Positions 23,740 through 37,198 are shown, counted from the stretch's first letter. The stretch is 64,000 nt of DNA from Callipepla californica brunnescens (GCA_023055505.1 JALIRH010000062.1:2669115-2733114), one strand, 5' to 3'. A program made the numbers and translations. Notes: generated by a model from the letters alone, not told the origin.

Positions 23740-25868
23740 ACAAAATTGTAGGGGTTGGAAGGGATGTTTAGAGATCATGTAGTCCCAAAGCAGCTCCCTA
23801 GACCAGGTTACACAGGTAGGCATCCAGGTAGGCCTTGAATGCCTTCAGAGGAGAAGACTCCATAACCTCCCTGGGCAACCCATTCAAGTGCTCTGTCACT
23901 ATTACTTCAAAGAAGTTCCCACACACATTTGTGTGGAACTTATTATGCATCAGTATGTGACCATTTACCCTTGTACCCTTGTCCTGTCATCCTATCACCA
24001 CACACTGAAGAGAAGAGTCCAGCCTCGTCCCTTTGCCTCCCACTCCTTGGATATTTATAGACGTGGATCAAATCCCCTCTGAGTTTTCTTTTCTCAAGAC
24101 TAAACAGGCCCAGATGCCTCAGTCTTTCCTCATATGGGAGTTGCTTGAGGCCCTTTATCATCTTTGTAGCCCTCCTCTTTTGAGGAGATCCCTGTCTTTT
24201 TTGTACCAGGGAGCCCAGTTACGTACAAAATACTCCAGGTGAGGCGTCACCAGGGCAGAGTAGAGGGGGAGGATCACCTTTCTCAGCCTGATGGCCACAA
24301 TCTTTTTAATGTACCCCAGAATGCCACTGGTCTTCTTGGTCACCAGGGCACAGGGCAGGCTCATGGCCAACCTGTCATCCACCAGGACACCCAGCTCCCT
24401 CTCCTCAGAGATCTTCTCCAGCAGGTTATCCCCCAGACTGTATTGGTGCATGAGGTTATTCCACCCTAGGTGCAAGACTCTACTCTTGCTCTTGTTAAAC
24501 CTCATCTGATTCCTCTCTGTCCAACTCCCCAGCCTATCCAGGTCTCACTGAATGGCAGCACAGCCTTCCGGCTTGTCAGCCATTCATCCCACCTTTGTAT
24601 CATCAGTAAACTTGCTGAAGGTGGACTCTATCCACTCGTCAAGGTCACTGATGAGGATGCTGAACAGGACCAGACCCAGCATCCACCCCTGAGGAACACA
24701 GCTAAGTACAGGACTCCAACTGGGCTCTGTGGCACCGATCACAACCCTCTGAGCTCTACCAGTCAGCCAGTTCTCAACTCACTTCACTGTCCAATCATCT
24801 ATTCCGCATATGCTCAACTTTCATGAGGATGCTGTGGGAGACAGTGTCAAATGCCTTGCTGAAATCAAGGTAGACTGCATTCACTGCTCTCCCTCCATCC
24901 ACTCAGCCAATAATGATGGAAGGCTACCACGTTAGTCAAGCATGACCTCCCCCTTGTGAATCAATGGTGACTACTTCTGATAGCTTTCTTCTCTTCCAAT
25001 TGCCTGGAGATGTCATTTAGAATAAACTGTTCCAACAGTGTTCTAGGGATGGAGGTGAGGCTGACTGGATTGTAGTTTCCTAGATCCTCCTTCTTGCTTT
25101 CTTGTGAGACTGGAATAACACTGGCTATCCTCCAGTATTCAGGCACCTCTTCCAGTCTTCAAGACCTCTCAAAGATGATAGAGAGCTATCCAGCAATCAC
25201 CTCTGCCAACTCCCTCAGCACATGTGGATGCATCCCATTGGGGCCCATGGATTTAGGTACACTGATGATTTATAGACATTCTCGGAACATCTCCTGCCTC
25301 ACCAAAGCCTTCAATTCCCCAGACCCTCTCACTTACCCCCGCAGTCCAGGAATCCTGAGGAGGATTTCCCACAGCAAAGACAGAAGCAAACTAGGTGCTC
25401 AGTATCTCTGCTTCTTCTGCATCCCCAGTTACCAGAACACCCCCTTCATTTAGTAGGGGACCCATGTGTTCCCTAGTCTTTCTTTTACTGTTGACATACC
25501 AAATAAATAAATAAATAAAAGCCCTTTCTTATTATCCTTTATCTCCTTTGCCAGGTCCAGTTCCAGGTTGGCCTTGGCCTTCTTCATCACATCCCTTCAG
25601 GCCCTGACAGCATTCCTATATCCTTCCCAAGTGGTCAAACCCTTTGTCCACATTTCATGGATCTTTCTCTTCCCTCTGAGTTTATGCATAATCTCCTTGC
25701 TCAACCACACAGGTCTCCTGCCACCCGTGCCCAATTTCCTACTCACAGGGATGCACTGATCACAGATCCTCAGCTTGGAAGAAGCATTATTTAAATGCAG
25801 ACCAACTCTCATAGGTCCCCTTGCCTTCTAACACCCTAGCCCATGGGACAGCTCCAAGAAGGTCCTGG
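23740..25868 (-). repeat. CR1 LINE, 2.1 kb: RT domain to 3' end
   Basis: The longest single CR1 here, minus-oriented with its 3' end at 23740 ('aaattgtaggggttggaagg'). Going 5'-ward on the minus strand one meets the ORF2 C-terminus (KRKLRGDLIHVYKY at about 24060-24100), the block with RFNKSKSRVLHLGW and LGVLVDDRLAMS (24158-24505), the RT start with NYNPVSLTS and PRTLLEQ (24961-25146), and the endonuclease-RT linker with GRRPVWLSKEIM (25597-25812). Frames are broken by shifts and stops, so it is dead. An AAAT run (about 25501-25518) has grown inside it. The element is 5' truncated and lacks the endonuclease domain. Confidence 0.93.
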
Positions 25869-25869
25869 A

Positions 25870-26824
25870 AAAGACTGAAGACAAAGTGATTTATCTTCTT
25901 GCAGTGAATTAAAATTGTGAGATTTTATTAGATTTGCAAGATACTAGAAGTGAATACTTCAAGTCAGATACTTTGCTAATATTACTCCAAAAGATTTAGA
26001 AGACGTACCTCTTCAGATGATTTTTCTTGTGGTGCAATAACCACTTTTTGTAGGAATAGACAAAACTGCAGAACAAATTACATTGCATTTTTTATTACCT
26101 GTTGAAGATTACTGCTTGCAGAAACAAACCGTTAAGTACTTGGAGTTCATTTCAGTTTTAAACTGAACACAGTATTTAAATTTATTCTAAGAAATATATT
26201 CAAAATAAATATATTCAAAAACATATATTATTTTTAATTGAATAAATATACAGATGTATATGATACAGACTTAGTCTTGCAAATTCCTAATGAGGGCCAT
26301 AATAGAAACAAACAAAGAAACAACAAGAAAAAAATTCTTGCTAGGCAGTCTAACGTAAGAGATATTTAAATAATTATTTCCTATTTATAATACTTTCCAA
26401 TTCACTTCTTTTAAGTAATACTTAGCTGTGATATTACAGAGTATCTTCTGATTTGGATGATGACCTGCCCAGGTTGGGCTGTTCTTGAATCAGTAATTAA
26501 TATGTAGTTTGCTAAAATTGAAGCACACTCAGTTATTCACTGGTCAAACGTTGTAAGATCATTGCCTTATTGCACAAGAATTTTTATTCAGTAAAAACTG
26601 TTCTGTCTAAAATAATCACAAACTCCCTGCGGGCATATGCATATAAATGAATTATTCAAAAATAAGAGAGTTTAGTTCAGTCTGGTTTGTTGTTGTTGTT
26701 ATTATCCTTTGTATCCTTTCCTTTGGGGAAGAACATAAAAAACAAAATGATTTCACAGGTGACTGTGAAGATGGATAGTCAAAATACTCATTATCCTAAT
26801 GATGCTTAATTTTTGCTATCTAAT
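25870..26824. other. Unassigned DNA
   Basis: A+T-rich, no recognised gene or repeat apart from a short GTT run near 26689. Confidence 0.5.
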
Positions 26825-27260
26825 TGTTGGAGTTTAAGAGTTAATCATGCACACCCCTCACCCTCCTTTGGAGAAAGTAGGGGCAAAGAAAGAGGGAAAA
26901 GCCACTACTGAGATAGGTTAAATTAATTTAATGAAGGAATGTGATGTAATACAGAATAATTAAAAGTAGTAAATCAAAATGAACCAAAAACAAGACCAGA
27001 GAAGAGTCAGTCCAACTCTTTATTAGCAATCCACCCATGGTTCACCTCCCAGAAAAGAGAAGAAAGCTCTTCCCTGTCACTTGAAATTAGATATCTTGTG
27101 GAGGCAATTGGGAAACACAGTATATCTCAGTGTATCTTCCTCTTGTAGGGTCACTCATGTGAGACTGCTAGAGAAACCAGAGCTCCACAGTGCACCATGC
27201 CTCTCTACCCAAACAGCCTGTCAAGTGATATCATGATAAGGAATACTGATAAAACCAGAA
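26825..27260 (-). mobile_element. Possible reverse-oriented ERV LTR
   Basis: On the minus strand, 'ggattgctaataaagagttg' carries AATAAA, followed by about 190 bp that ends in CTCCAACA at 26825, a plausible LTR 3' end. The segment is distinct in composition from its flanks. The other end and target duplication could not be located, so this is a weak call. Confidence 0.3.
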
Positions 27261-27261
27261 C

Positions 27262-28857
27262 AGTAATGTTTACAAGATTTTCAGAGACTGATAAAGCAAA
27301 TTTGTGTACTAAGTTCTGTGAGGGCTAGCTAACAGCTCTTTTTTGTAACTTCAAGTTAAATCAATAAACACCTTGGAATAATGTGCGCTTTCTTACATTA
27401 ATACTAGTAATTTGATGCCAAGAATTTAAAAAGATAAGATGATATAAACCAGTAAAGAGACTGTTTTACTCTAATAACCAAAAAAAAATCAACATGGATT
27501 AACTTTTTTCCAATTTCAGTAGTGAATAAGTGCACTTGAGGAGAGTTTTGCATAACATCCTCATCTATTCCTTGTGAAGAATAATTGAAGTAATTTCATA
27601 AGAAATAAGAGCAGGAAGAACAAATTCACCTTAATCATTTATGGTCAGAAAATTTAAACATCTCTTTACTATCATGAAAGGAGGACACTCACAGCAGGAT
27701 ATAACACTGTAGAGAGATGTTTACCCTTGATATATCTATGCATCTACATCCATAGAGGTGGAAAATTTGGGTATGTTTCAATCCTCAGATGATCACTGAA
27801 AAAACAATGGAATTCTTGAGCATATTTATTTATGGTTTGGAAGAATAATCATAGACGATATCTTACTTGCAGTGGAAGAAAACTACAAAGCTATTTAGAT
27901 TACATGGCAGGGCTACATTTAGGACTACAGCACTGCTCAAAATAGCATGTACTTTATACTGATAAATATGCAGGAAAATCTGAAAATTTAAATACTAACA
28001 GAGAACAGCACTTAGAATATCCTGTAAAAAAATTTAATAAGAGCTAAAATGAAGCACTGAATCAGAGATCACAGATGGCAAAACAAAAATATTAATACAG
28101 ATATATGAATATAACTATAGAAAAAACAGAAAATCAATACTTAAAAGTAAAATATGAAGAGAATAGTGAAAAGAAGTTAAAAAGTGACAAAAAAAAAATT
28201 ATGCACTATTAACCCCCCAAAATACCCAGTTTTGAATAACACTAGAAGTTCCATTTTATCGTCAAATTTTGCCAGAAAAAAAATGTATAATTGCTTGAAA
28301 GATATGTTCAAATTCTGCCACAGAATGTTACCTGGAAAGTTATGAGCAACATTTTTAATTCTGTCAATTTAATTAGATTTTTCTGTATAATAGAAAAAAA
28401 ATTAAAGAATGTTTAAAGAGAGAATATAAACACAATGTTAATGAGATTCAAAAAATAATGATATGATGGACTAGATAAAAGGAAAATGCCAATTCCTCCG
28501 CATTTTAATCAGCTAGATCGCAGTTTTGATGTATAAACATGAGAGAATGTATTGTGCTCTGCTTCCACAGTGAGCGGAAACAAAATGAGCAGTTTTATAT
28601 TGAAGACGTAGTGATAGTTGATGTATCCTCTAGGATTAACATTAGAAGATGATACTTAGCTGCCTATGAAAGTATTTTAAGATAATTCTAAGAAAAGATA
28701 GATATATATGTGAAAATATATATTAAAACTTTCAAATCAAATCTCATTCATCGTTATTATTTTGTCTATTCAAATTTTATGTGATAATCAATGTCTTCAG
28801 ATAACTGTAGCAAAAAGGCAGAGAACTATGATCATCATTCTGCCATTCCTTTTTTGG
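27262..28857. other. Unassigned DNA
   Basis: Very A+T-rich, nothing recognised. Confidence 0.55.
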
Positions 28858-30503
28858 TCATAGAATCACCAAAGCTGGAAAAGACCTCCAAGATCACCCA
28901 GATCAGCCATTCATCACCAGCATTTCCCACAAAACTGTGTCCCCAGTAAAACATCTAAATGTTTGTTGAACACCTCCAGAGTCATTGACTACACCACTTT
29001 ATTAGGTGGTTTCTTCCAGTGCCTGACCATTTTCTCGGAGAAGTATTTACTGATGTCCAATCTGAATCTCCTTTGGTGCAACTTAATGTCACTCCCTGTA
29101 GTCCTATTCCTAGCTACATGGTTGAAGAGTCTGACCTCTACCTTGCCACAGCCTCCCTTCTGGTAGCTGTAGGGAGCAATAACATCACCCCTGAGACTCT
29201 TAAGACTAAACAATTCCAGTTTCCTCTGTTGCTCCTCACCAGCTTTGTTGCCCTCCTCTTCACAAGCTCCAGGGCATCAATATCTTTCTTTTTTGCATAC
29301 CAACTTGTATTAAGCCTGTTCCTTTGCCTCAAGATTTTCTTCTTGAGGAAAGTCTAGCCTTTCTGGACCAATTTATCCTTCAGGACTGACTCCCAATGAA
29401 TTCTCCAGAACCATTTTTCTAAATAGTTTAATGCCTTCCCTCTGGAAGTCCAAGGTAGCATTTTTGGTAATCTTGACTTCAGCAAGAATAGAGAACTCTG
29501 TTATTTCGTGGTCACCTCGATCAAGACAGCTTCCAGTCATCCTGTCAGTCCCTCTCTGTTTGTAAACAGCAGGTCCAGTGGAGTGTTCCCCCTGACAGTG
29601 TCAAGAAGTTATCTTCCACCCACTACAGGAGCCTCCTTGGCTACTACTTCTCTGTTGTGTTGTATTTCCAGCAAATGTCAGGTAAATTGAAGGACACCAT
29701 CAGAGCAAGGATTGCTGATGGTTTGACTTCTGCCTGTTGTTCACTGAATGTTCTGTTTCTCAGTCTGATTGGCCAGTCTATAACAGATTCCAACCAGGAC
29801 TTCTGATTCGTTGGTCTTCCCCTGATCCTTACCCATATGGACTTGACTTTATCATTCCCAGTACTGAGATTTACAACATCAAAACACTCTCTAATATAGA
29901 TAGCCACACCACCACCTCTCCATTCTTGTCTATTCCTCCTAAATAGCTGATAGCCTTTCATTGTAGCACTCCAGTCATGAGAATGATCCCATCATATTTC
30001 AGTGATGGCAGCTAAGTCACTGTTTTCCTGCTGCACCAAGACTTCTAGATCTTCTTTGTTGTCCAAACCGTGTGCATTAGTGTAGAATGTCGTCCCTAGT
30101 CTCATCTCTTGCAACCTTAATTTTAACTCCTTCCCCTTTTAAGCCAAGTTTAAAGCCCTCTCAATGAGCTCTGACAATTCCTTGTGTGGAATCTTTTTCC
30201 CCCTCTGGGACAGATGGATCTAATCTGTTGCAAGCAGATCTGGTGCTTGACAAACAAACAAACAAACAAACAAACAAACCTTCTGATGGCACTAGCCTCA
30301 GCCATGTGTTAATCAGGTGAGCTTCCTTATCCACTCAGTACCTATCCCTGTTACTGAGGAGATCAAGGTGAACCGGAACTTCCACTCCATAAAATTACCT
30401 CACCAGTGCCCAGAAAGTCTCTCTTGATGGTTCTTGGGATTTTTTTCTCAGTTTCATTGCTGCCTAAATGATAATAACAGGTAGCAATCAGAGGGCTAGA
30501 ATG
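28858..30503 (-). repeat. CR1 LINE with RT core deleted
   Basis: Minus-oriented CR1. The 3' end is at 28858 ('tcatagaatcaccaaagctg'). Going 5'-ward come the ORF2 C-terminus (FRLDISKYF, KRRATKLV) and then, at about 29290-29300, an abrupt step to the endonuclease-RT linker. After that comes the endonuclease domain (29644-29961), with GYQLFRRNRQEWRGGGVAIY, IWVRIRG and FNLPDICWKYN (normally GDFNLPD). Upstream 5' ORF2 sequence runs to about 30503. The whole catalytic RT region, roughly 1.5 kb in a complete CR1, is missing. A CAAA run is embedded at 30251-30279. Confidence 0.88.
30251..30279. repeat. (CAAA)n microsatellite within CR1
   Basis: Seven CAAA units interrupting the CR1 coding relic. Confidence 0.9.
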
Positions 30504-30504
30504 T

Positions 30505-33420
30505 TTCAAGGAATAATAATAATATAAAAAAGAATGTTTAAATACTATATTTTAACAGATGAATAACATCTCAATATTGATGGGGAAAACTTTACACAAT
30601 CTCACAAGGACTACTTGTACTATGAATGTAAAATATCTTAAACCATAGTTTGCAGGAAAAAAATACTACTGATGATTTCAAATGAAAAAAAATGCTATAA
30701 TTATTTATCCATTTGCTACAAAGAGATCATTTTCATCTTTGATTTGCAATCAGCTATTTCTCTCGTTTGGCCTTTTTATATGGCCAATGTTGTGATAATT
30801 TCAAGAAAAGAGATGGGAAAAGGTAGAGAAGAAAAGAAAAAAATGAAAATTTCCTATATATACTGTACAAATGGAGTAAAGAATGGTAGTAGTAAAGGTT
30901 CCAGTACTGAGAAGGACATTAGGAAGAACCTAAACTTCAAAAACAATATTGTGATTTTCTTCTTTAAAAGTGAGAGAAGTCTTTGAGATGCCTTATTGAG
31001 TATCTCTGGGAGAAAGACTATTGAGATAGCTGCTTCACAGGCAGACATTTAAAATATCACAGCAATATAGAAGATGGAAGGGAAAATGAATATGTGAATG
31101 ACTAGAAACCTTCTTTAGATTGAGATGCTTGGGAAAAGATTAACAGGTTTGTTAGCCTTTTTAGTCTCCATGGAACACATAACAACAAGTCTCTTCTGCC
31201 TTCACCAGGATAGTGCATACTCTGAGATAAAATATGGTTACTTTTAACAATGTAAAAAAATATTGTAAAGCAATCATGCTTAATGGCTTTGGCATGGAAC
31301 TATACAGTTTGCAGATGGAATTTCAGGAGTAATATCTGAAGTTTAAAATCCATGTATGATCCATGTCTCTGACTATCTGAATTACGTGTAACTTTTTACA
31401 TAGTTCAAATTCTCTGGATAGCTGAATATTTTAACTTGTGTCAGTATAAAGGGGATGAGTGTGCTACAGTGGTGAAAGAAAATTCATTTCAAATACATAG
31501 CAATTACAAAAACAGAAAGTTAATCTGAATACACTAATAATAGATTTCACATTTATTTTAAAGTTTATGCTTAAAACTCTTGAGGTACTTGGATATCTGA
31601 ACAGTTGCAGATACTCAGACACTGTAGCAGTAGTAGTCTGGTAGTTAGACAAATTATGTCTGCAAATGCTGACTTTGGGCTGAGTTATAGAGTATAAGAC
31701 TTGTTTTATGAATAATCTTGTACTCTGCAGAAAGGAGGATAATTGATTCAATGTAAAATCAAAAGACAAGGAGGATTAAGACAGACGTGAAGCTTAAGAG
31801 TGACATCTGATTACTACTGTTTACAAGAAAAAGAGTTAATCAGGTGTATGATACCCACAACATGGAAATGAGGACACATACATCTAGAATAGTAACATAT
31901 AAAAACATTTTTGTGTACTTTAATTCAGTAAAAGTTTACAAAACATACAATAAAATTCCATATTAATTGCAGTTCCAGCAAGCTAAGCCTCAAGGAAAGG
32001 TTCAAAGTTGCCAAGCTTGAAATGCATTTTGTGAAATATCACAAATTACCAAGGGTGATTACAAAATTGTTCTTACATCTCATTTGAAAGATAGCCTCCC
32101 TGGTTGCACAGTGGCTAACTTGGTTTGTTTATTGATAGCGAGGGAATTATGCCACTAACTGAATCACTACAGAGTTGAGAGGGTTGTAGGAATGGAAATA
32201 ATAAAACTAATTGATCTACAAAACTTGCTAGAACTACTGGGTAGAAAAAATAAGACTCTCGTAGATTATATTTCTGGTGGTTTTCTGAATAAACTGTAGT
32301 AGAATAATTTCTCTTCTGTAATGGTATTTCTGATCAGAATAGAACATTTCTGATGCTAAAAACTCTGAAATTATTAGAGAACTTTAAAGTATTTATTTTG
32401 CTTCATGACTCCGTGTGCTATTAACAAAAAAATTAATATACAGGCATGAAGAGAAAATGCGTCAAATGTTATTTCCTGTATGATTTTTTTTCTACTTAAA
32501 ATTTCTCCATATATGCTCAATATATATTTAAAGAAAATAAATAAATAAATAAATAGATAAATAGATAAATAAATAAATAAAGGGGGGATATATTACTTTG
32601 GTATTTATGAATCAGAAATTTTGATTCTCAGGAGACGAAATACTGAATCATTATTTTTAAAATATTTTAAGCAGATGGGTAGTTACTACGGCAACCAAAG
32701 ATGATCTCACATTAATTATATTTTATTTGAACAACCAAATCATTTTCATTTTATCCCCACTAATGCTTAAAACAATGCAGTATGTATATGACTAAAAAAT
32801 TTAAAAGTTATAAAAATTTGGGAGACGTAGGTAAGAAGATACCATTAAAACATAAAAAAATATTTAAGACAGCCTCTCTCTATTTAAAAAAATTACTTAC
32901 AATGAAAAATGACAAATCATTAAAAAAAGGCAAAAAATCTGCCCAACAATAGCATGATTAACATTTGACACTACAATTAGACCTGAAACAGAAAATATTT
33001 TCTTAATATTTTGTTGACACAGATTTGCAAATGTTCATAAGTAGGATTCCAATATAACCTTTTGTTGGAAACAGAATTAAAGCTGATGTTCGCTTTTCTA
33101 TACATGCAGATATGACTATGTATTTCTTCTCTCTATATTAATAAAAATTTCCAGTGTTCCTAAATTGCTTGCTACATTTAAACTTAGCAGATTTGATCAG
33201 ATATTTGTAAATAGCAAATAACCATCACTGTACTTGGAGTAGGCTTAGGAAAAACAAACGAAGAAATAAAAAGCTCAATATTTTTCTGATTGTCATGGGA
33301 CATGATTAATTAAATGAGGTGAATTACAGCTATATATTATACCAAAATTGTCTGCAACATTTCCAAATAATAAGTGAGAATATAATGTGAAGATAGGATT
33401 TTTATCCTAGAAAATGAAGG
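30505..33420. other. Unassigned A+T-rich DNA
   Basis: No gene recognised. An AAAT/AGAT run lies at 32533-32581. A 104-codon plus-strand and a 101-codon minus-strand open frame show no family features. Confidence 0.55.
32533..32581. repeat. (AAAT)n with AGAT interruptions
   Basis: About twelve tetranucleotide units, two of them carrying a T-to-G change (AGAT). Confidence 0.9.
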
Positions 33421-34345
33421 GTGAGGGGAAGGAAATTCCAGGGAAGGGATGGGAATTCCAGGGAAAGGAATTAGGGAAATGGAAGTGGGAAGTGGAGAGG
33501 GGAAAGGGAAGGGGAAAGTAGAAAGAGAAAGTGGGAAGTGGGAAGTGGGAAGTGGGAAGGGGAAGGGGAAGGGAATTCCAGGGAAGGGAAGGGAATTCCA
33601 GGGAAGGGAATTCCAGGGAAGGGAGGGGAGAGGAAGGGAAGGGAGGGGAGAGGAAGGGAAGGGAGGGGAGAGGAAGGGAAGGGAAGGGAAGGGAAGGGAA
33701 GGGAAGGGAAGGGAAGGGAAGGGAAGGGAAGGGAAGGGAAGGGAAGGGAAGGGAAGGGAAGGGAAGGGAAGGGAAGGGAAGGGAAGGGAAGGGAAGGGAA
33801 GGGAAGGGAAGGGAAGGGAAGGGAAGGGAAGGGAAGGGAAGGGAAGGGAAGGGAAGGGAAGGGAAGGGAAGGGAAGGGAAGGGAAGGGAAGGGAAGGGAA
33901 GGGAAGGGAAGGGAAGGGAAGGGAAGGGAAGGGAAGGGAAGGGAAGGGAAGGGAAGGGAAGGGAAGGGAATTCCAGGGAAGGGAATTCCAGGGAAGGGAA
34001 TTCCAGGGAAGGGAATTCCAGGGAAGGGAATTCCAGGGAAGGGAATTCCAGGGAAGGGAATTCCAGGGAAGGGAATTCCAGGGAAGGGAAGGGAAGGGAA
34101 GGGAAGGGAAGGGAAGGGAAGGGAAGGGAAGGGAAGGGAAGGGAAGGGAAGGGAAGGGAAGGGAAGGGAAGGGAAGGGAAGGGAAGGGAAGGGAAGGGAA
34201 GGGAAGGGAAGGGAAGGGAAGGGAAGGGAAGGGAAGGGAAGGGAAGGGAAGGGAAGGGAAGGGAAGGGAAGGGAAGGGAAGGGAAGGGAAGGGAAGGGAA
34301 GGGAAGGGAAGGGAAGGGAAGGGAAGGGAAGGGAAGGGAAGGGAA
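33421..34345 (+). repeat. (GGGAA)n array with internal 15-bp higher-order block
   Basis: Polypurine array in four parts. The left part (33421-33675) is irregular and ends in three copies of a 20-bp unit (33621-33680, GGGAGGGGAGAGGAAGGGAA). Next come about 57 perfect GGGAA units (to 33960), then eight perfect copies of the 15-mer GGGAAGGGAATTCCA (33961-34080), then 53 perfect GGGAA units (34081-34345). The edge on the right is abrupt. All three plus frames and one minus frame stay open simply because the pentamers contain no stop. The resulting 280-345-residue 'proteins' are not genes. GGG every five bases fits a G-quadruplex-forming pattern. Confidence 0.97.
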
Positions 34346-37198
34346 TCCCTTGTCTCAGAGAAATGTTTTCTCATAGATTAGGAGTACATGATTTCATTTA
34401 TGTTACTGTAGATTTCAGTGATGGATTTGAAATTCATTTATAGACTACACCATCTTGGAATTGTTGATGAAGCAAAGTAACACCTGAGTCAGATCAGCCT
34501 TAATTTACTCGGGTATAGTACACTTTTTTCTTCTTAGATTGACTCAGAATTCCCTCAGAGATAATGTCAGATCTACTAAAAAACATAGAATTGTTTAACA
34601 TCAAATTGACTGGTTTCTCAGGAATTAGCAATTACCATATGTAGGCACTCCACTTAAAACTATTCTTGAGTTAGAACATGAAATACTTACAAGTGCTTCT
34701 GCCTCTTTCATTTATCAGGAGCCTTCTTTTTTATTGCTGATTGAGAAGTTATTTTTGCAGTCATATTGGAAAGCTGCAAACACCCTGACTTAGCACATCT
34801 TCTTGCTTTCCAAAGTGCCTCACGCTTGATCTATTTATCAAGCATCTTTTCAAAGAAAATATCTCCTAGTCATTTTGCAGAATCTTCCATTTTATTTGTG
34901 TAACTACTCTGATTTTTGAGATGCACATATATTTTAAAGTTTAAAACTTGTCACTAACACCACCAATTAAATAAATAATTAATTAAACGAGTAATCAAAC
35001 AAATAATGAATCTGAGATGACATCCCTTCAATTGCCTAATGCTGAAGATTTCAAGCTTAGCTATTTCAGACTGTATCTGAACTCTTAGTTTAGAAAGACT
35101 GGTGCCTTCATTAAGCCACAAAATATTTATAAATTGCTAGAATATATATGCAGAGTAAGGAATTAATTTTATTTCCCATAACTGATGAGTTTCAACTCGG
35201 AGTGGAACATTCCAAAAATGAATTTTTTTCAGTCTTGATAGTGACATGAAATATATTTGAAAAAGTATGTGGCATAATAACGTAAATGGCACCTAAAAGG
35301 CACTTAACCTTGATATTTTATGGTATGTCTCAAGATCTTCCAAAAAGTTATTAATTTATTTTGGACAAGTTGTAATTGTGTCACAGTTCTTAAAATATAA
35401 CAGTTCAAAATTCAGTTATTCTCTTTCAGTGACAGTTGAAGAGTTCGAACTGAGCAGTAAAAGGTAGAAGAGTTTACGGGCAATTTCTTCTTGGGCTACA
35501 TACTTCAGGTTCCCCAATACCAATGTCTTTGCTTGGAAATCTGCTGCAGTCAAAGGAAGAAAATAAAAATGCATTTCATCACATTTGTAAATTTATGCTT
35601 CCCATAAGATACTGACATGCTATTATGCACAGCAACTTTGGAAATGAGGAGTTCTAAGAGACTGTCTTGATTTAGATTATTCATTCTAAATAATATTATT
35701 ATGAAAAATACTTCTGACTATCCAAAATACATTCCCCCAGATCTTCATCTCTTGTTTATGCAGTTTCTTACCACCACTTCTTCTTAACCATATTTTTTTC
35801 AAACATAGTTGAATGAGAAAATAAATTTTCCCCTGACTTACCACTCTTATATGTAAGTAGCAACATTTTCAGATGAAATCGTCCATGTGTTGCCTCATTA
35901 TATGCTAAATTTCTGGATTGGTTGGATTTTGAAAACTCAATATTACTGAGCCAGAATAATATTTTGCAATTGAATAAGTAGCACAGAATAACCAGTTCTA
36001 CTCTTATCTGTTTCACCCTCTCCCTGTCTAATCTTACTCATTTAACAGGAGGCAGGCTTTTTTCATCTTCATACCACTTGGGGACATGTACAAATACATT
36101 ACCCAAGGACAAATCTCACATCAATTCTCCCATACTGATGTTAGTATTCTTGGAAAATGAGTATTTTACACATAATGTATTTCTAATATTAGTTCAGTTT
36201 ATCATACTTTGCTTTCCTTTTTTCAGATCACAGTATTTAAATTAATTTTTTCACACAATAGGTAAATTTTAAGTTATTTTTATAGTTGAATTTTCGTCAT
36301 TCACCAGTCTGGTACCCAGATATGAATAGCTAATCTCAGTAACTTATACTAGATTTATTTTATACCTGTTATTTCAGTTTTATTCCTCAGGTTTCAGTGC
36401 AGAATGTTAATCTCTCAGGTGTTTGTGGAATTTCATTTTTGATAAGTAACACATACTGAGCAGGTATTAATTACAAAAATCAAGTTACTGGTATAAAATA
36501 AAATATGAATAAATTAAAATATAAATAAATAAATAATAAAATATAAATATATGTATTATTTAACGGTGTTTTTTTCATCATTGAATATATTAAAATTTAT
36601 TTTTAAGTATCCTAATGGATACTTACAAATATTGATCACTTTACTATGAGTTTGGCAGATGTTCACAGAATAGATTGTTTACTTTTAAAGTAAATTAAAC
36701 CCTCCTGATACTTTGATTTATGAAAATGCAGAAATAAAAAACATAAAGAGAAAAACTGTGCATCTAGTAGAATGATGCAGAGCATTGTAAATGTAGACCT
36801 CTTTCAGATGTACATCTTCTTCTACAGTGCATTCCAGTTTGAAATAAACCAGTGAACAATCTTCCCACTATTTTTATGTCAGAGAGTGGATTTTATGTAT
36901 TCATTGTTCACCCTGTTACTTCAAATAAATAGTTTGCCACACTAAGCACAGAGTATTTGGATTTGAATTGTGAAATTCACCACAGAATCTCATCATGTCA
37001 AAAGCCATCTCTTATTTAGAATATATTTCCAATACCTACACTATAACACTGCTCTTCTTGATATGTTTCATAAGTGCTGGCCGGTGTCTCACCTCTCTGA
37101 CATGACTTTCTAGTGGTTCTACACCAGATCAAGAAAAAGGACATATGATTAACATTATTCTACATAGACACACTTCAAACATGTAAGTAAGTAAAAAG
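34346..37198. other. Unassigned A+T-rich DNA
   Basis: No gene or classifiable repeat. Contains AAT-rich short runs near 36519-36545. Confidence 0.55.

Noticed and set aside
23740..25868. Open frames with RT similarity as a host gene
   Set aside because: They are broken pieces of a CR1 LINE reading in the expected order on one strand.
33337..34443. Long open frames of 280-345 codons in three plus frames and one minus frame
   Set aside because: They come from a 5-bp repeat without stop codons; the peptides are monotonous GKGRE- or PSLPF-type repeats.
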